From: Guillardia theta CCMP2712
Taxonomy: Eukaryota; Cryptophyceae; Pyrenomonadales; Geminigeraceae
Assembly: GCF_000315625.1 (NCBI RefSeq)
Contig: NW_005434645.1
Location: forward strand, 581,033-645,032
Length of the DNA: 64,000 bases
Direction of reading: 5' to 3'
In this document: positions 1 through 11,172 of the stretch, in pieces
Layout: every line of letters starts with the position of its first letter
Position numbering within the stretch: the first letter of the stretch is position 1
Notes under the pieces: model-generated
What the model saw: only the letters and a program-made list of their open reading frames with translations
Databases searched by the model: none
What the model was told of the DNA's origin: nothing
Position numbers and translations under genes: made by a program

Positions 1-765
1 GAGTGCAGGTATCGGCTACAACAGGCGGAAAATGCCGTAAACAACGTTACGATGTTGCTCAACGCAAAGTCCCAAAGCTACAATGAGCTAGAGAAGAAGT
101 GTGAGGTGCTGGAAAAGCAGATCAAGCAACTTACCAACAGAGCAAGAACGTGTGAGACGGTATGCCGAGTGAGCAGAGTTTGTAATGGAGAATAGATGAT
201 GCATCATTTGATCAGGCGATGGGAGCGATGATGAAACGGGAAGCGGAGCTTCGATTAGAGGCTAAACAGCTCCGTGCACAACACGATGACTTTGATGAAC
301 TGATTGCAAGACCACCACCACCACCTCCTCCTCCTCCTCCTCCTCCTCCTCCTCCTCCTCCTCCTCCTCCTCCAGCTGCCAACCCCCTATCACGGCGGTC
401 ACATTCCATCCCTCGTCCTTGCACCTTCTGGCATTTCCCACCAGCCGCATCTCAATGACCTGATGCGGGCCTGGTATTTTCTCTCTTTCAGTTTGTCCTA
501 CCTCCCTCCTCGCTCCTCCCTCGCTCCTCCCTCGCTCTCCTCCTCACGTCACTGCCTCCTTGTCTCACGTGCATGAGGGCCAAGGGGAGCAGCTTCAGTC
601 TCCTGGTAGGCGTCAACCTCCTCAAGTTCACATCCTTGCCTCTCAGCAGGGGGTTTCATCTCACCTCTACACTTGCCATGGCGACGGCCGAGGAGTCAGC
701 GAACATGGTGCGAATGAGATATCATTCTGCTGATGGTGGTGCTCGTCCTCATGCTTCTGATTTTT

Positions 766-806
<41 letters not shown>

Positions 807-1969
807 ATTACTCCTGCTCCTCTTCGTCCCTCCTTCTCCTCCTTCTCTACTTCCTCCTTCTATTCCTCCTCCTGCAGTTGTTGCTGCCCTTTCGTTCCTT
901 TCCTTCCCCTCCTCCCATTCCTCCTTCTCCTTCTCCACCTCCTGCGGAGGCGTTGGCAGCTGCTCCTCCTGCTTCTTCTAGTGCTGCACAGCTTACACGT
1001 GGGGCCCCAGTATCTTAAGGACGGGCGAGTAACCATCTTGGCCTACGGAGCGCTTTTATCAGGCAAGAGGAGGAGAATAGTAGGATGTTTCTTAAGGGCA
1101 TGCAGAGAGGAGCGCAAGATTAACGTTTCCTCATCTTCGTGACTTTCGACTCGTGCGGGTGCAGGACCATCGCCGAGTCTTCGCTCACCCGTAGCTCCTT
1201 CTTCCTGCCTTCTCGCTGCTGCTCGGCTCCTGTCCTGCTCCCCCGCCACCTGCTCCTGTCCTGCTCCATCCGCTTCGCTCCTGCTGCAGCCTTCTCCGTC
1301 TCCACAACGCTTCAGACTCTGCTGCCTCACCTTTCTTCTCTTCCTCGCTCTCCTCGCTCTCCCTCTCTTTCTGCTCACTCGACTTCTGCTCCCCTTTCAT
1401 CTCTCAGTCTTTCTCAGACACAACTTCCTCATCCAACAAGGCATCATCGACCCATCGACGACGCTGCGCTTCGCGTCTCTCTCAGTGGAGCCCGCACTAG
1501 GGCATCAGCTGACTGCTGCCGCGTTCGAGGTGAGGCGCAGCTGGAAGGGAAGGCGGCTGAGCTGGTGCAGGTGGACATGGACGGCAAGCAGAGGCAGAGC
1601 TTTGTGGAGCGGGAGCAGGAGTATCAGTTCGGGATAGCGACGTTCACAGACATCAGAGGGGAGGGAAGGAGGGAGGGGGTCTTATGCCTCGCCAACGACG
1701 ACTCTTCCATCCCCGAGGAGACGAGGAGGAAGCTCAAAGTGCCGCTGGTGTGGGGGTGGGGAGAGAGGTCGGGGCTGGAGCCAGCATGGATCTACCTGCG
1801 ACACTGTATCCTTGCCTGCCGCAAAGGAGGAGAGGAAGCGGAGAGAAGCTTCTTGGACGAGACTTTCCTCGTCGACAGGAAGACAACCATAAGGGACTAT
1901 CTCCAGCTTCACCCCGAGGTGCTGGATTCCTCCCCTCCTCCTTACCTCGAAAGCCGCTTCAATGGTTGA
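1..1969 (+). CDS. 3' part of a coiled-coil protein gene, function unknown
   Basis: The window opens inside an exon (about 1-150). It reads as a charged heptad-type helix rich in Glu, Lys, Gln and Asn, with segments such as NELEKKCEVLEKQIKQL. A second exon from about 218 to 310 continues as coiled coil (KREAELRLEAKQLRAQ). Pro/Gln-rich and Ser-rich coding-like stretches follow. The last exon is clear from about 1530, where EGKAAELVQVD, GIATFTDIRG and EPAWIYLRHC can be read; the stop codon ends at 1969. Exon joints between 310 and 1500 are not resolved because this part is mostly low-complexity CT-rich DNA. The 5' end lies outside the window. I recognise no family. The coiled coil suggests a structural or scaffold protein, which is inference only. 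Confidence 0.45.
311..373. repeat. CCA/CTC trinucleotide microsatellite
   Basis: A short CCA run passes into about sixteen CTC units. It opens long poly-Pro, poly-Leu, poly-Glu and poly-Gly frames on both strands that are artefacts. It probably lies in an intron of the coiled-coil gene. Confidence 0.9.
767..806. repeat. GTTGCT hexanucleotide microsatellite
   Basis: About six and a half tandem copies of GTTGCT sit in the CT-rich middle part of the coiled-coil gene. Confidence 0.85.
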
Positions 1970-2368
1970 AGTTGCTGTTGCGACAAGGAGGGAAGGAGGA
2001 AGAAGAAGGAGGGAGGGAGGGAGGGAAAAGGAAGAGAGATGCGGAGTGTCATTATATTCCATGCCTGGCAATTGTCTGCGTATTCCTCGAATTGCTATCT
2101 GCCTTCATACGCAAAAGTTTCCTGCGATAGCATGAGATGCCGGCGGATGGTAAAAAGGACGATGAGGAAAACAACTTGGCGAGGAAGGGAAGAGTGAAGG
2201 AAATGGAACGTGAAAGAAAGAGCGAGAGATGCAACAAGACCTCAGAGCGTCTTTCTTCTGCTGCTCTCTTGTCTTGCTTGCTCCATGTCGATGAAAGATC
2301 AGTTTCGGCACCTGCCAGCCTTTGCCTACAGACTCGTTGAGGAGAGGACGAGAGTCGAAGCCTCAGGC
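1970..2368. other. Intergenic stretch, nothing recognised
   Basis: This lies between the stop of the coiled-coil gene and the earliest possible end of the convergent transporter gene. It is purine-rich with short GGGA and GAAA runs. I see no domain, RNA gene or clear signal. Confidence 0.4.
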
Positions 2369-4171
2369 TCACCGGAGAGAGGAGGAGGAGGAGCAATGGA
2401 TTTGCGGCTCGAGCCCTGTGAAGAGCGTCAAGTGGCGGGCCGCCATCCTTGCACTCAACCTGTGTGTGAGAAGAGGTCGAGGAGGAAGGAGATAAGACGG
2501 CCGGCGCATTCTTCGTCTTCCAAGTCTTCTGCAGGCGACGAATGGCATAGCTATCAGCATTTGACCAGTGCGACCGCTACCCATGACCTTCGCGTCAGCG
2601 ACGAGCAGACGTGAAGAGGAGGAGAGCATTGGAAAGAGAGGAGGGCTCTGAACAAGAGGAGGGACCGAGGAGCGGAGAGGAAGAGAGGGAACCTGCTTCG
2701 TGGGAGGTCGAGTAGCTGCATTGGACGGGTGGGATGATACATGGGATGCATGGGGAGAAGGGAGAGGAGAAGGGGGAGGAGGAAAGCGAAGCGACGACTT
2801 GGACGTATTGCTCGCAGGATGGAGGACGGAGGATTTCGGCCAGGGGACGAACTTCTTCCACTGCTTCTCCTTCACCAGACCTGCAGGGCAGGGTGAGCGA
2901 TCCAGGCAGAGGAAGGGAGGATCCCAGCAGGGCAAGGCGGCACCTTCCATTGTCCCGACGCTCTCAGCAGTCTTATAGAAGGTCTTGTCTTGATTTAGCT
3001 TGTTCACGGGTACCTGTTGTGTGCAGCTAAGGACCAAGAGAGCAAGTTCTCCTCTACCTCTACCTCTACCTCTCCCTCCTCTCTCCTCCATGTCCCTCCT
3101 CCTGCTTTTGACCATCTCAATCCTCCTCATGCTCTAGATCTTTCTCTTGCCTACGGCACTCTTCACCTTTGCCCCCTTACATTCGAGCTCTCTATCGCTC
3201 ATCTCTCTTCCTGCCCCCACACTCTCCTACTCTCACTGCCTTCCTGCCTCCCTCCTCATCCTGCCTCACCTCAGGGTGGGGAATCCATTTACGCTTCCAT
3301 GCCTCCTCCGGCTTCTTAGTCCAGCTGTTCTCCAGCTTTCCCTTGCGACCCATGTTCCACTTGCTCCTCTCCTCCTCCTCCAACTTGTTCGCCTCTGCCG
3401 ACGACTTCTTGATCAGCCCCTCCGCCTGCTTGTAGATGTGATGCGCCTGCAGCGCCTCCGAGCTGCCGGCCCGGGGCGGCGCCTTCTCGATCTCGTGCTT
3501 CCACACGTCAGCTCCCATGAAGTTGCTCCACAGGCCCACGGCGGTGACCGACAGGCCGAAGAGGATGAGGAGGAAGGAGAGGAGGACCATCTGGAAGTGG
3601 TGGGAGCCCTGCCTTGCCTTGAGGTAGAGGATGGGGGGGATGAGGTAGGTGATGGCGGAGAAGGTGACTGAGCCGAGGATGGAGAGGACGTGGCCGAAGT
3701 GAGGCACGCAGAGGGCGATCAGGCCTGTGACCAGGACCCCAAGGACCTTGAAGATGCTCAGGAGACGATCTGAGATCTCAACGTCCGCCTCTCCGTCCTT
3801 GCTCGCTCCCGCTCCGACTTCACCTGCTCCTCCCCCTACCTCTGATCCTGATAAACCCAAAACAGTCGACCACCTCCTGGCCATGGGCGAGGCTGCAAAC
3901 TTCTGCGCTACCTTGGAGAAGATCTGAGCGACGGGGAAGAACTGGAGGGGGTAGGAAAAGAAGATCACGACCACCATGAGCATCTTGACTGAGATTCCCC
4001 ACAGCCCGTGGATGTTGAGGGTGATAACACTCCTGGTGTTGTCGCCGTAGAGCCAGTAGCCCATGACCCCGAAGCCGATGAACACGACAGTGACGAGAGT
4101 CTGCGTGATGTCGAACATCCGCTCGAACAGCTCTGGCTGCAGGAGTGTAAGTTGATGAGGACGGCCATGAC

Positions 4172-4213
<42 letters not shown>

Positions 4214-5803
4214 CAGGGAAAGAAGAGGGCTGGTGGGGAACCAGGGACAGGGGCAGAAGCAGGAGCAGGTACAGCAAGTTGTGGGGGGAGAAGAAAAAGG
4301 GAGGGAGGGAGGTTGGGGGGGACACGACATCATTGAACGCATCGATTCCAGAGCTAGGCACCATCGCAAACTCTTAACCATCAGAATCATCGACAGTCTC
4401 ACCCGTTCGAGGGAGTCTTCTATCGCCAAAATCGTCGGTATCCCCTCCATGGCAAACACGGCGATCCCAACAAAGATCGGAAACGTTTGCCACCTTGCCT
4501 CCCAGTGCACCCGGCAGAACACCTGGGTGTCTGCGTCTCGATCGCAGACAGACGGGTGAACGAGTCCATGAGCTATCACAAGAGCTGAGAAAAAAGTGAT
4601 CAGAGCTCCCTGGATGTTCCCCTCGTCCTCTTCCCCTTCTTCCTGTTCTTCCTGTTCTCCTTCCTTATTCCTCGTGTTGTGACCACTCTTGTTGTTCAAT
4701 TCTCTTTCGATACCATTTCTAGTCTATGAAAGCAACTTTCATCAACTCTTCACCTACCTCTGCCACCTACTGCCCCTCCTCTTCCTCTTCCTCTTCCCCA
4801 TCCTCATCCCGGCTCTCGTCCTCGTGCTCGGGCTCACCCATTGCGGTCATCATCGCCCCTTGCGCAAAGATCAGCAGAGGAGCCATGCGGGCAAAATCTT
4901 TGAACTGGCGAAAACACACGTTAGTGTTTGTGCGTCAACCACCAGCAGACTTGATTGCTACCCACCTGCACCAGCAGACAGAACAGCATCGTGTTGCACA
5001 GCACGAAGAACACGTAGGGGTTGTACCCTCGCGTCTGCATCTCAGCATAGTTGTGGGTGGGATACAACTCCTCAACGATGGCGGTGAAAGAGACGCCAAG
5101 GAAGATATTGTATGCTATGCAAGTGCCCAGTTGGCATAGTATGACAACAAGGTTGGCCCATTTTTCTCCTAACCCTGGAGAGATCACAGCTGCTATGTGA
5201 GGGATACTTGCTACATGCTCCCCGTGGATCTTGACCATCTCTCTCTTCGTCCACACCAACAACTTGGTAGCGATGTTGGTGGTGACAGCGACAATGAAAC
5301 ACGCGATGATCCCCGCAGTTACCCCGGAGTTGCGGAACGCAAACCTGCAGCATACTCAATCACACGCTTGTCCTCCTCTCCTCCATCCTGCCCCTCTTCT
5401 CCACCCTCCTCCTCTCACGGCATGCCAAGGATCCCAACGCCGAAGCAACTCTTGAAGAAGACAATGCCACCCTGCAGAGCGAGATCATCAGTCCTCTAAG
5501 ACATCGACCTCCTCGTCTCTGCCTGCACGAGGCTTATCTTCTCTTTGACTGGCTGCTCGTCTATGATCTGGCAAGCACTCAATTACAAGCCGAAGCCTCA
5601 ACATGCGAAAGGATTCACATTTCCGAGCACATGCTCGTTGTCAAGCACGGGTCCGTGATGCTCGGCATGATGCTCCCTGAGAGCTCCTGCCTGGTAAGAC
5701 AAGCTGCTTCGAGTGAGAAGCTTCTGGAACAGTGCACAGCACAACAACACGACCTGTCTCCGTCTGCACCATGGCGCGTGCCCTGGTTCTTCACCTCCTC
5801 CAT
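2369..5803 (-). CDS. AAAP-family amino-acid transporter
   Basis: A multi-exon gene for a polytopic amino-acid/auxin permease (AAAP, solute carrier 32/36/38-like), expected to move amino acids across the plasma or an endomembrane. The first transmembrane exon (near 5420-5500) carries the family hallmark GGIVFFKSCFGVGILGMP. The next (about 4965-5345) gives AFRNSGVTAGIIACF and VILCQLGTCIAYNIFLG. Exons near 4850-4900, 4390-4650 and 3200-4150 supply further helices, including VFAMEGIPTILAIED, GVMGYWLYGD and FSAITYLIPPILYLK, then a charged tail with WKHEIEKAPPRAG. A donor after WIPHPE (about 3273) joins in frame to a tail exon starting near 3015 (NKLNQDKTFYKTAESVG). The true stop beyond about 2800 is uncertain; 2369 is the last in-frame stop. 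The start at 5803 (MEEVKNQG) is tentative. Confidence 0.8.
4174..4213. repeat. GAT trinucleotide microsatellite in a transporter intron
   Basis: About thirteen GAT units lie between two transporter exons, just upstream on the minus strand of the exon beginning PELFERMF. The poly-His, poly-Ile and poly-Met frames it creates are artefacts. Confidence 0.85.
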
Positions 5804-6304
5804 ACCAGCAGGTACCTGGGAGAATGCAACCTGATTCCCAATTGAAAGTTAGCGTTACGTTCCAACAATAAACACATCGTTGACGATCGTCCCAGGACAA
5901 GTCAAATTTGAGGGTTGCGAAATCCGTCAACATACAGATCTAGAGGATCAGCGGATACGAAATCGAAAGATCCAACACATTCAGCATGTGCACCAGCGAC
6001 ATTGCGACAATTTCGTGCAGGTTTTCAACAAAACTTACGACGATTTCACAACTTGCTGTAAATCCCTGCAGGGGTTTTCATCCAATCAGACGAAAGCAGA
6101 CGGGCTCCTATGTGAAACGAGTGTCTTTCAAGCTTGATGTCCCCTCGAGCATGACGCCTCCTGCTTCTCTCCTCCTCACGCCACCTCCCTCGTCCACGTC
6201 CAACTTCTCAAATGCAAGTTTCGCTGTTTCGGGGAACTACCATGTCACAACCAGCCCGTTACAATATGAAACTGCTCGTTACCTTCCGTTGAAATGAGAC
6301 GGTT
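5804..6304. other. Intergenic 5' flank of the transporter gene
   Basis: The probable promoter side of the minus-strand transporter gene. There is no recognisable gene. The DNA is less GC-rich than the island that follows at 6305. Confidence 0.4.
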
Positions 6305-6850
6305 CTAAAAGCGGCAACTTCGGCCTGGTGGCCGCGGGCGGCCGGCGGCCCGGCCAGTCACCGGGCCGTCGCCAGAGGCCCGGGAGTCAGTCCCGCCCCC
6401 GTCCGGGGGCCGGGCTCGGAACTCACTGAGTCAGTCGGAACCGTTCAACGGTTCCGGGGAGTACGCTGGTCACGTTACCCGACTCCGAACCGGGCAGGCC
6501 GCCCCGGCTCCGTTCGGCCGGCCCGGCCCGCGGGATTGCCCGGGCCCGGCCGCGGGCGACCGTCTTAGTACTACCGGCGGTCCTAATCTTCTTTACTCAA
6601 AGTTAAGTGAAAAATCAGTACGAGGACAATCACTGACTGAAGTGTCAGGGTCAAGCCACCTCGACTCTCGGAGGCTCCTCGAGCCGCGGAGCCTCGTGAT
6701 CTTCTTTACTCGTGATCAACGGTACCACGGGTACGCGTGTCGTTCGAGTCTCAGCCTGCACGGGCCGGGCCCGGACTTGAGTGCGGTGCCAACCGTTCAC
6801 TGAACTCAGTTGAGGTTTTTTGAGATTTCAACTTTTCGTAAAACTTTGGC
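6305..6850. repeat. GC-rich intergenic island (copy A of a dispersed family)
   Basis: Very GC-rich sequence dense in GGCCCGG and CGGGCCG words, some overlapping palindromes, from about 6315 to 6780. It holds a CACTGAGTCAGT word near 6424 and the 18-mer TTTACTCAAAGTTAAGTG at 6592-6609. It ends in an AT-richer tail with CTCAGTTGAGG near 6806. The same modules recur at 26460, 28285, 30525, 32090, 37670, 45870, 53020 and 60785. No open frame or transposase is visible. Confidence 0.7.
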
Positions 6851-7103
6851 GAGTTGCTGGTACCAGAACAATTCAAAAACATATTGTATGCTTATCTATA
6901 CATTATTTTTAAAACACATTGACATTGTAAGATCTATATTTATCCATTTGTAATATCTATATTATTTTAAGGAACCCAAAGGATGTGTTTTGGAAAAACC
7001 ACTCCTGAAACGCTCCCTTCAGGAGATGTTTCGAAGGGGAGAGGCATCGTGTGCGGAGCATCGAGTATCTTCAGCGAGGTCGAGGGAGGAGGAATGGAGT
7101 TGA
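6851..7103. other. AT-rich 5' flank of the DPH6-like gene
   Basis: A strongly AT-rich stretch (6880-6975) contrasts with the GC island before it and lies 130-220 bases upstream of the DPH6-like reading frame. It could hold the core promoter, but no single TATA box stands out. Confidence 0.35.
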
Positions 7104-10100
7104 TTGGGTAAGAACACTGTATCCTTGCCGTCTCGTCTACACAATCGTCGTCTTCCCGCTATCGGCCCCCATCAGGTGTGTACACTCGTCCCGCAAGCGC
7201 TTCTGACCATGTTGCTGCTGGTGGCTGGCAGGCTCGTCGTGACTGCAGCGCTGTTATCAACGTATCCTTCTCAAGCCATGTCAAGCAAGTTCAACGTTGT
7301 CGCTCTTGTGAGCGGGGGCAAGGACAGCACCATGAACATGATTCGCTGCGAGCAGCAAGGTCACAAGATAGTAGCGCTGGCCAACCTTTTCCCGGAGGGA
7401 GAGGAGGATGAGATCGACTCTTTCATGTATCAGACCGTTGGGCATGACGCGGTCGAGAGCCTCTCGGCGTGCATGCAGCTGCCCATGTATCGCCGGCCAA
7501 TCAAGAAAGACCGTTCATTGAACCTCGAGCTGCAGTACGAGCAGACGGAAGGGGACGAGGTCGAGGAGCTGTACAAGCTGCTCAAGTTTGTTAAGAGCGA
7601 GAACCCTTCCATCAACGCCGTGGCATCAGGAGCCATCTTGTCCAACTACCAGAGGATCCGCGTCGAGACTGTCTGCATGCGACTGGGGCTGACTTCGCTG
7701 GCGTACTTATGGCAGAGCGACCAGAAGGAGCTGCTGGATGAGATTATAGAAAGCGACATAGAGGCGATATTGATTAAGATCGCATGCATCGGATTGCATC
7801 CGGGTGAGGAGAATTCTTAACTCGTTGTTCCTTGTTGCGCTTCCTCCCTGCCTGCCTACCTCCCATCCCCACTGAATATCTCCCTTCCTCCCTCCCCCCC
7901 AGCTGGAAAAGAACACATACAACTTTCCCTCGTTCTCACTCCCACCACCTCCTCTTCTCTTGATGACTCCTGGGCCAGATCGTCACCTGGGACAGACTCT
8001 TGCAGCTGCTCGGAGCACCTTGTTGAAGCTGAATGCTGACTACGGCTGTCATATCTGCGGCGAGGGAGGAGAGTATGAAACATTCACCCTCGATTGCCCT
8101 CTGTTCAAGAGCAAGATTGTGGTACAAGCCTCGACCAATATCACCTTTTTTCTATTCCTCTTTTCTCTTCGTCTTTTTCCTCATCTTATCCTTCTCCTCT
8201 TCCTTCTCCTCTTCCTCCTCTTCCTCTTCTTCCTTCTCCTCCTTTCCTTTCCTCCTCCTCCTCTTTCCACCTGTTCCTGCTCCTCCTCCTCCCCCCTCTC
8301 GTTTTGTTCTGAAGACCTTTTGCGATTGTTCAGGTGGACGAAACAAGAACTATCATGCATCAGGAGGATCACTACGCGCCTGTCGCGTACCTCAAGTTTG
8401 TCAGGTGGCACCTGGTCAGCAAGACAGAGGGAAGGGCAGCAGCAGCTCCCGACATCGTGATCGTCTCAGATGAGCTGATGGAGGACAGAAACCTGAGGAT
8501 TGACTCAGAGAACGCTCGGCGTGTTGTGGTGCCGCAGACCGTCGAGCACAAGGACATGACGCACTACATCCCGGCGTTCTCGCTGCTGTCGAGCGAGACC
8601 AAGGCGGAGATGAACGGGCGGGACGACAACAACATGTCCGTACAAGAAGAGATGCGAGCTCTGCTGGGGTTGTTGCAGGACGAGATGAAGCGGAGAAAGC
8701 TTGACTTCTCCAGCGTCTCTTTTGTCTCTCTGTACCTCCACGACATGTCAAACTTTGCAGATGTGAACAAAGTCTACAGTAATGTTTTCCCATTGAGGTA
8801 AGAGATAGAGGCGAGGAGCAAGCATGGAGGACTGAGGGGAGAGGAGTGTCGATAGAGCACGAGGTAGTACATCCTTCCCCCACCTGACATACCCTTGGCA
8901 GATGTCCAGCAGCTCGGATGTGCGTCGGCCTCCCGCTGTCGGGGAGAGGAGGAGATCGTATCATGATCGAGATTTGTGCCAACGATTGCACACAGACAAC
9001 ATTGCACGTGCAGAGCATCTCACATTGGGCGCCCTGCAACATCGGGCCGTACAGGTAGGCTGGTCTGTCAGTCATGTTTGCGTTTGACAACCCTGCCCTC
9101 CAGTCAAGCCAAGACTATCCAAGGCAAGATTGTCCATGTCAGCGGGCAGATCGCTCTTGAGCCGGCGAGCATGACGTTGGAGGGTTCAGACCCAGAGGCT
9201 CAAATCTATCAGTGCCTGAGAAACTTGGAAGTCAGTACCATGCATATCCCTCTCCTCCTCGTTGTCTCTATTTTCGTCCTCCCCCTTCGCTTTCCTTCTC
9301 CTCTTCTCACCCTCGTTTCCTCCAACTCACTTCTCCTTCTTCCTCCTCTCCCTTCTTCAAGCTGACCTTCAACCTCAGGCAATCTTGTCCGAGTGTGATT
9401 CCGCAAACCGGCTCATCTTCAAGAACTCTGTCTACATGGTTGACGTCTCGAGCGCCCTACGAGCCCAGCAGGTCCTCCACGAGTCTCTCTCCTCCGACTT
9501 CGCCCGCCCCATCACCAGCTTCATTGAGGTCTTTCCCCTCCTCTACTGGCACCCCAGCTCATTCCCAGCTACATTTTAGGTTTCAAGTCTCCCACGAGGG
9601 GCGCTGGTCGAGTTGCAGGTGGCTGCCTTCACCACCTCGCTGGCCCGCGGGAGCCTGGTAGACGTTCCCAGCTGGTTGTCTGCTGGGCTCTCACCAGGGT
9701 GGCAGGCTGAAAAGTTCGTCTCGAGGGAGAGTAGGGAAGGGATGCTGAGCCTGAGCTGCGGCATGCTTGCGTCCTGCTGGTCCTTCGTCGCCCTCATGGA
9801 CACGGAGGCCGCAAACTGCTGCGAGGACGCGATGAGGTGAGGAGGCCGAGGATGGTTCCAGCTGACGCTCTGCTGGTATCGCAGGATGATCGAGGCAGCA
9901 GTGGATGACATGATTGAGTTCGAGCTGGACGCCCAGGACGTGTCAACTTGCCGCATGTGGTATGTGAATGAGTCGCTTCCCCCGGCTGCAGTCCAACAGC
10001 TCAGCCTTGCCCTCCGGTCCCAGCAGAAGCTCCAGAAGGTCTCGCTGCTGCCGGCGAACGGCCTTGGGGTAGAGGACGAGGATCGGGTAACGCGAGGAGA

Positions 10101-10149
10101 CCTCCTCCTAGAGGTTAGCGGGGTCAAGCTCCGCACCACCCACCAGTAA
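7104..10149 (+). CDS. DPH6: Diphthine-ammonia ligase with C-terminal RidA-like domains
   Basis: Catalyses the last, ATP-dependent amidation of diphthine to diphthamide on elongation factor 2 in the cytosol. Eight exons fit in frame: 7104-7803, 7979-8121, 8334-8797, 8902-9054, 9104-9230, 9379-9528, 9580-9836 and 9885-10149. The N-type ATP pyrophosphatase P-loop is VSGGKDSTMN. The family block CGEGGEYETFTLDCP sits at the end of exon 2. Two RidA/YjgF-like domains follow, the first around exons 3-4 and the second starting at NIGPYSQAKTIQGK, as in the yeast and plant long forms. The likely start is ATG 7278 (MSSKFNVVAL), which fits the family N-terminus. The extra hydrophobic 58 residues from 7104 may be untranslated or a presequence. 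Confidence 0.92.
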
Positions 10150-10394
10150 ATAGCAAACAACTAGATGCTCTTCCATTTCCTTCCCTCCCTCCCTCCCTCC
10201 TCTGCTCCCTCCCTCTCTCCCTCCACTCTCCTTCCCCAGCTTCCACTTTGATCTCTCCAGTTTGTCTCATGCACAAACAGTTCATCGGAAATCATGGGAC
10301 CATTACTTTATGTCACTGCAAGCTCTCCTCCTCCTCCTCTCCCTTCGCAGCTCCGTTATTCTGCTCCGTCAAAGTCATCGTGACGCAACCCATG
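10150..10394. other. Short convergent intergenic region with TCCC repeats
   Basis: A tail-to-tail gap between the DPH6-like and PH-RCC1 genes. A CCCT-type tetranucleotide tract lies at about 10179-10235. Nothing else was seen. Confidence 0.5.
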
Positions 10395-10481
10395 TCACTC
10401 GTTCACCTCATCGTTTCGTTGCGCCTCTTGCTCGGCTGAATGCGATTCATGCCCCTCCTCCCCTTTCACCAATCCATTCCT

Positions 10482-10538
<57 letters not shown>

Positions 10539-11135
10539 GTTTGTGTCCTGTTGTTGCTCCTTCTCCTGCTGCTCCTGCTCCTCCTCCTGCACCTGCCCCG
10601 CGCTCTCCCCCTTCGCCTCTCCCTCCTGCTCCTCGTCATCCTCTTCATCCACGTGCTTGTGCGTCTCCTGGCATCAGCGTCATTGCAAGGCTCCGCCTCC
10701 TCCTGTCTGACCGTCTCTGTGTGGGAGTCTTCCGAGCTCTCTTGCGACTGCTGAAGGAAGCCTCCTGCTAACGTGATGTTGTCATGAGATGAGAGAGGCA
10801 GAGAGAAGGCGAAGTAGAGGAGTGGGGAGGACAGGACAGGACAGGACAGGACAGGACAGGAGCGGGGATGGAAAGAGAAGAGGACGGAACAGAGGAAGGA
10901 GCGAGGAGCAGAGGGAAGGGAGGAGAGGGTAGGAAGCAAACCTCTTTTCCGTTGTAATCAGCTGAGCTTGTCTCTGTCATGCTCGCAAAACTTCCGCCTG
11001 CTCGACAAGAAACGACAGTAAGAGGAGACAAAGTGCGATAAGGGTGTGTGAGAGGGAGCCAAGCAGAGAAGAAGATAGGAGAGAGAGGAAACGAGGAGGT
11101 AGGGGCGGAGGACGAGAAACGAGACAGGAGGAAGA

Positions 11136-11172
<37 letters not shown>

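Noticed and set aside
212-576. Poly-Gly, poly-Pro, poly-Glu and poly-Leu open frames on both strands
   Set aside because: They are produced by the CTC microsatellite at 311-373 and have no other protein character.
2700-2978. Plus-strand frame reading DLDVLLAGWRTEDFGQG
   Set aside because: The minus-strand frame (NKLNQDKTFYKTAESVG) joins in phase to the transporter's last donor, so I prefer that strand; the plus frame is likely a shadow.
6305-6800. GC-rich island as an rRNA gene or tRNA cluster
   Set aside because: No conserved rRNA core words and no tRNA A/B box pair could be found; the words are short GGCC palindromes instead.
10440-10771. Plus-strand Leu-rich and Ala-Pro-rich frames
   Set aside because: They are reverse readings of the CTCCTG array that codes for the Glu-Gln tail on the minus strand.
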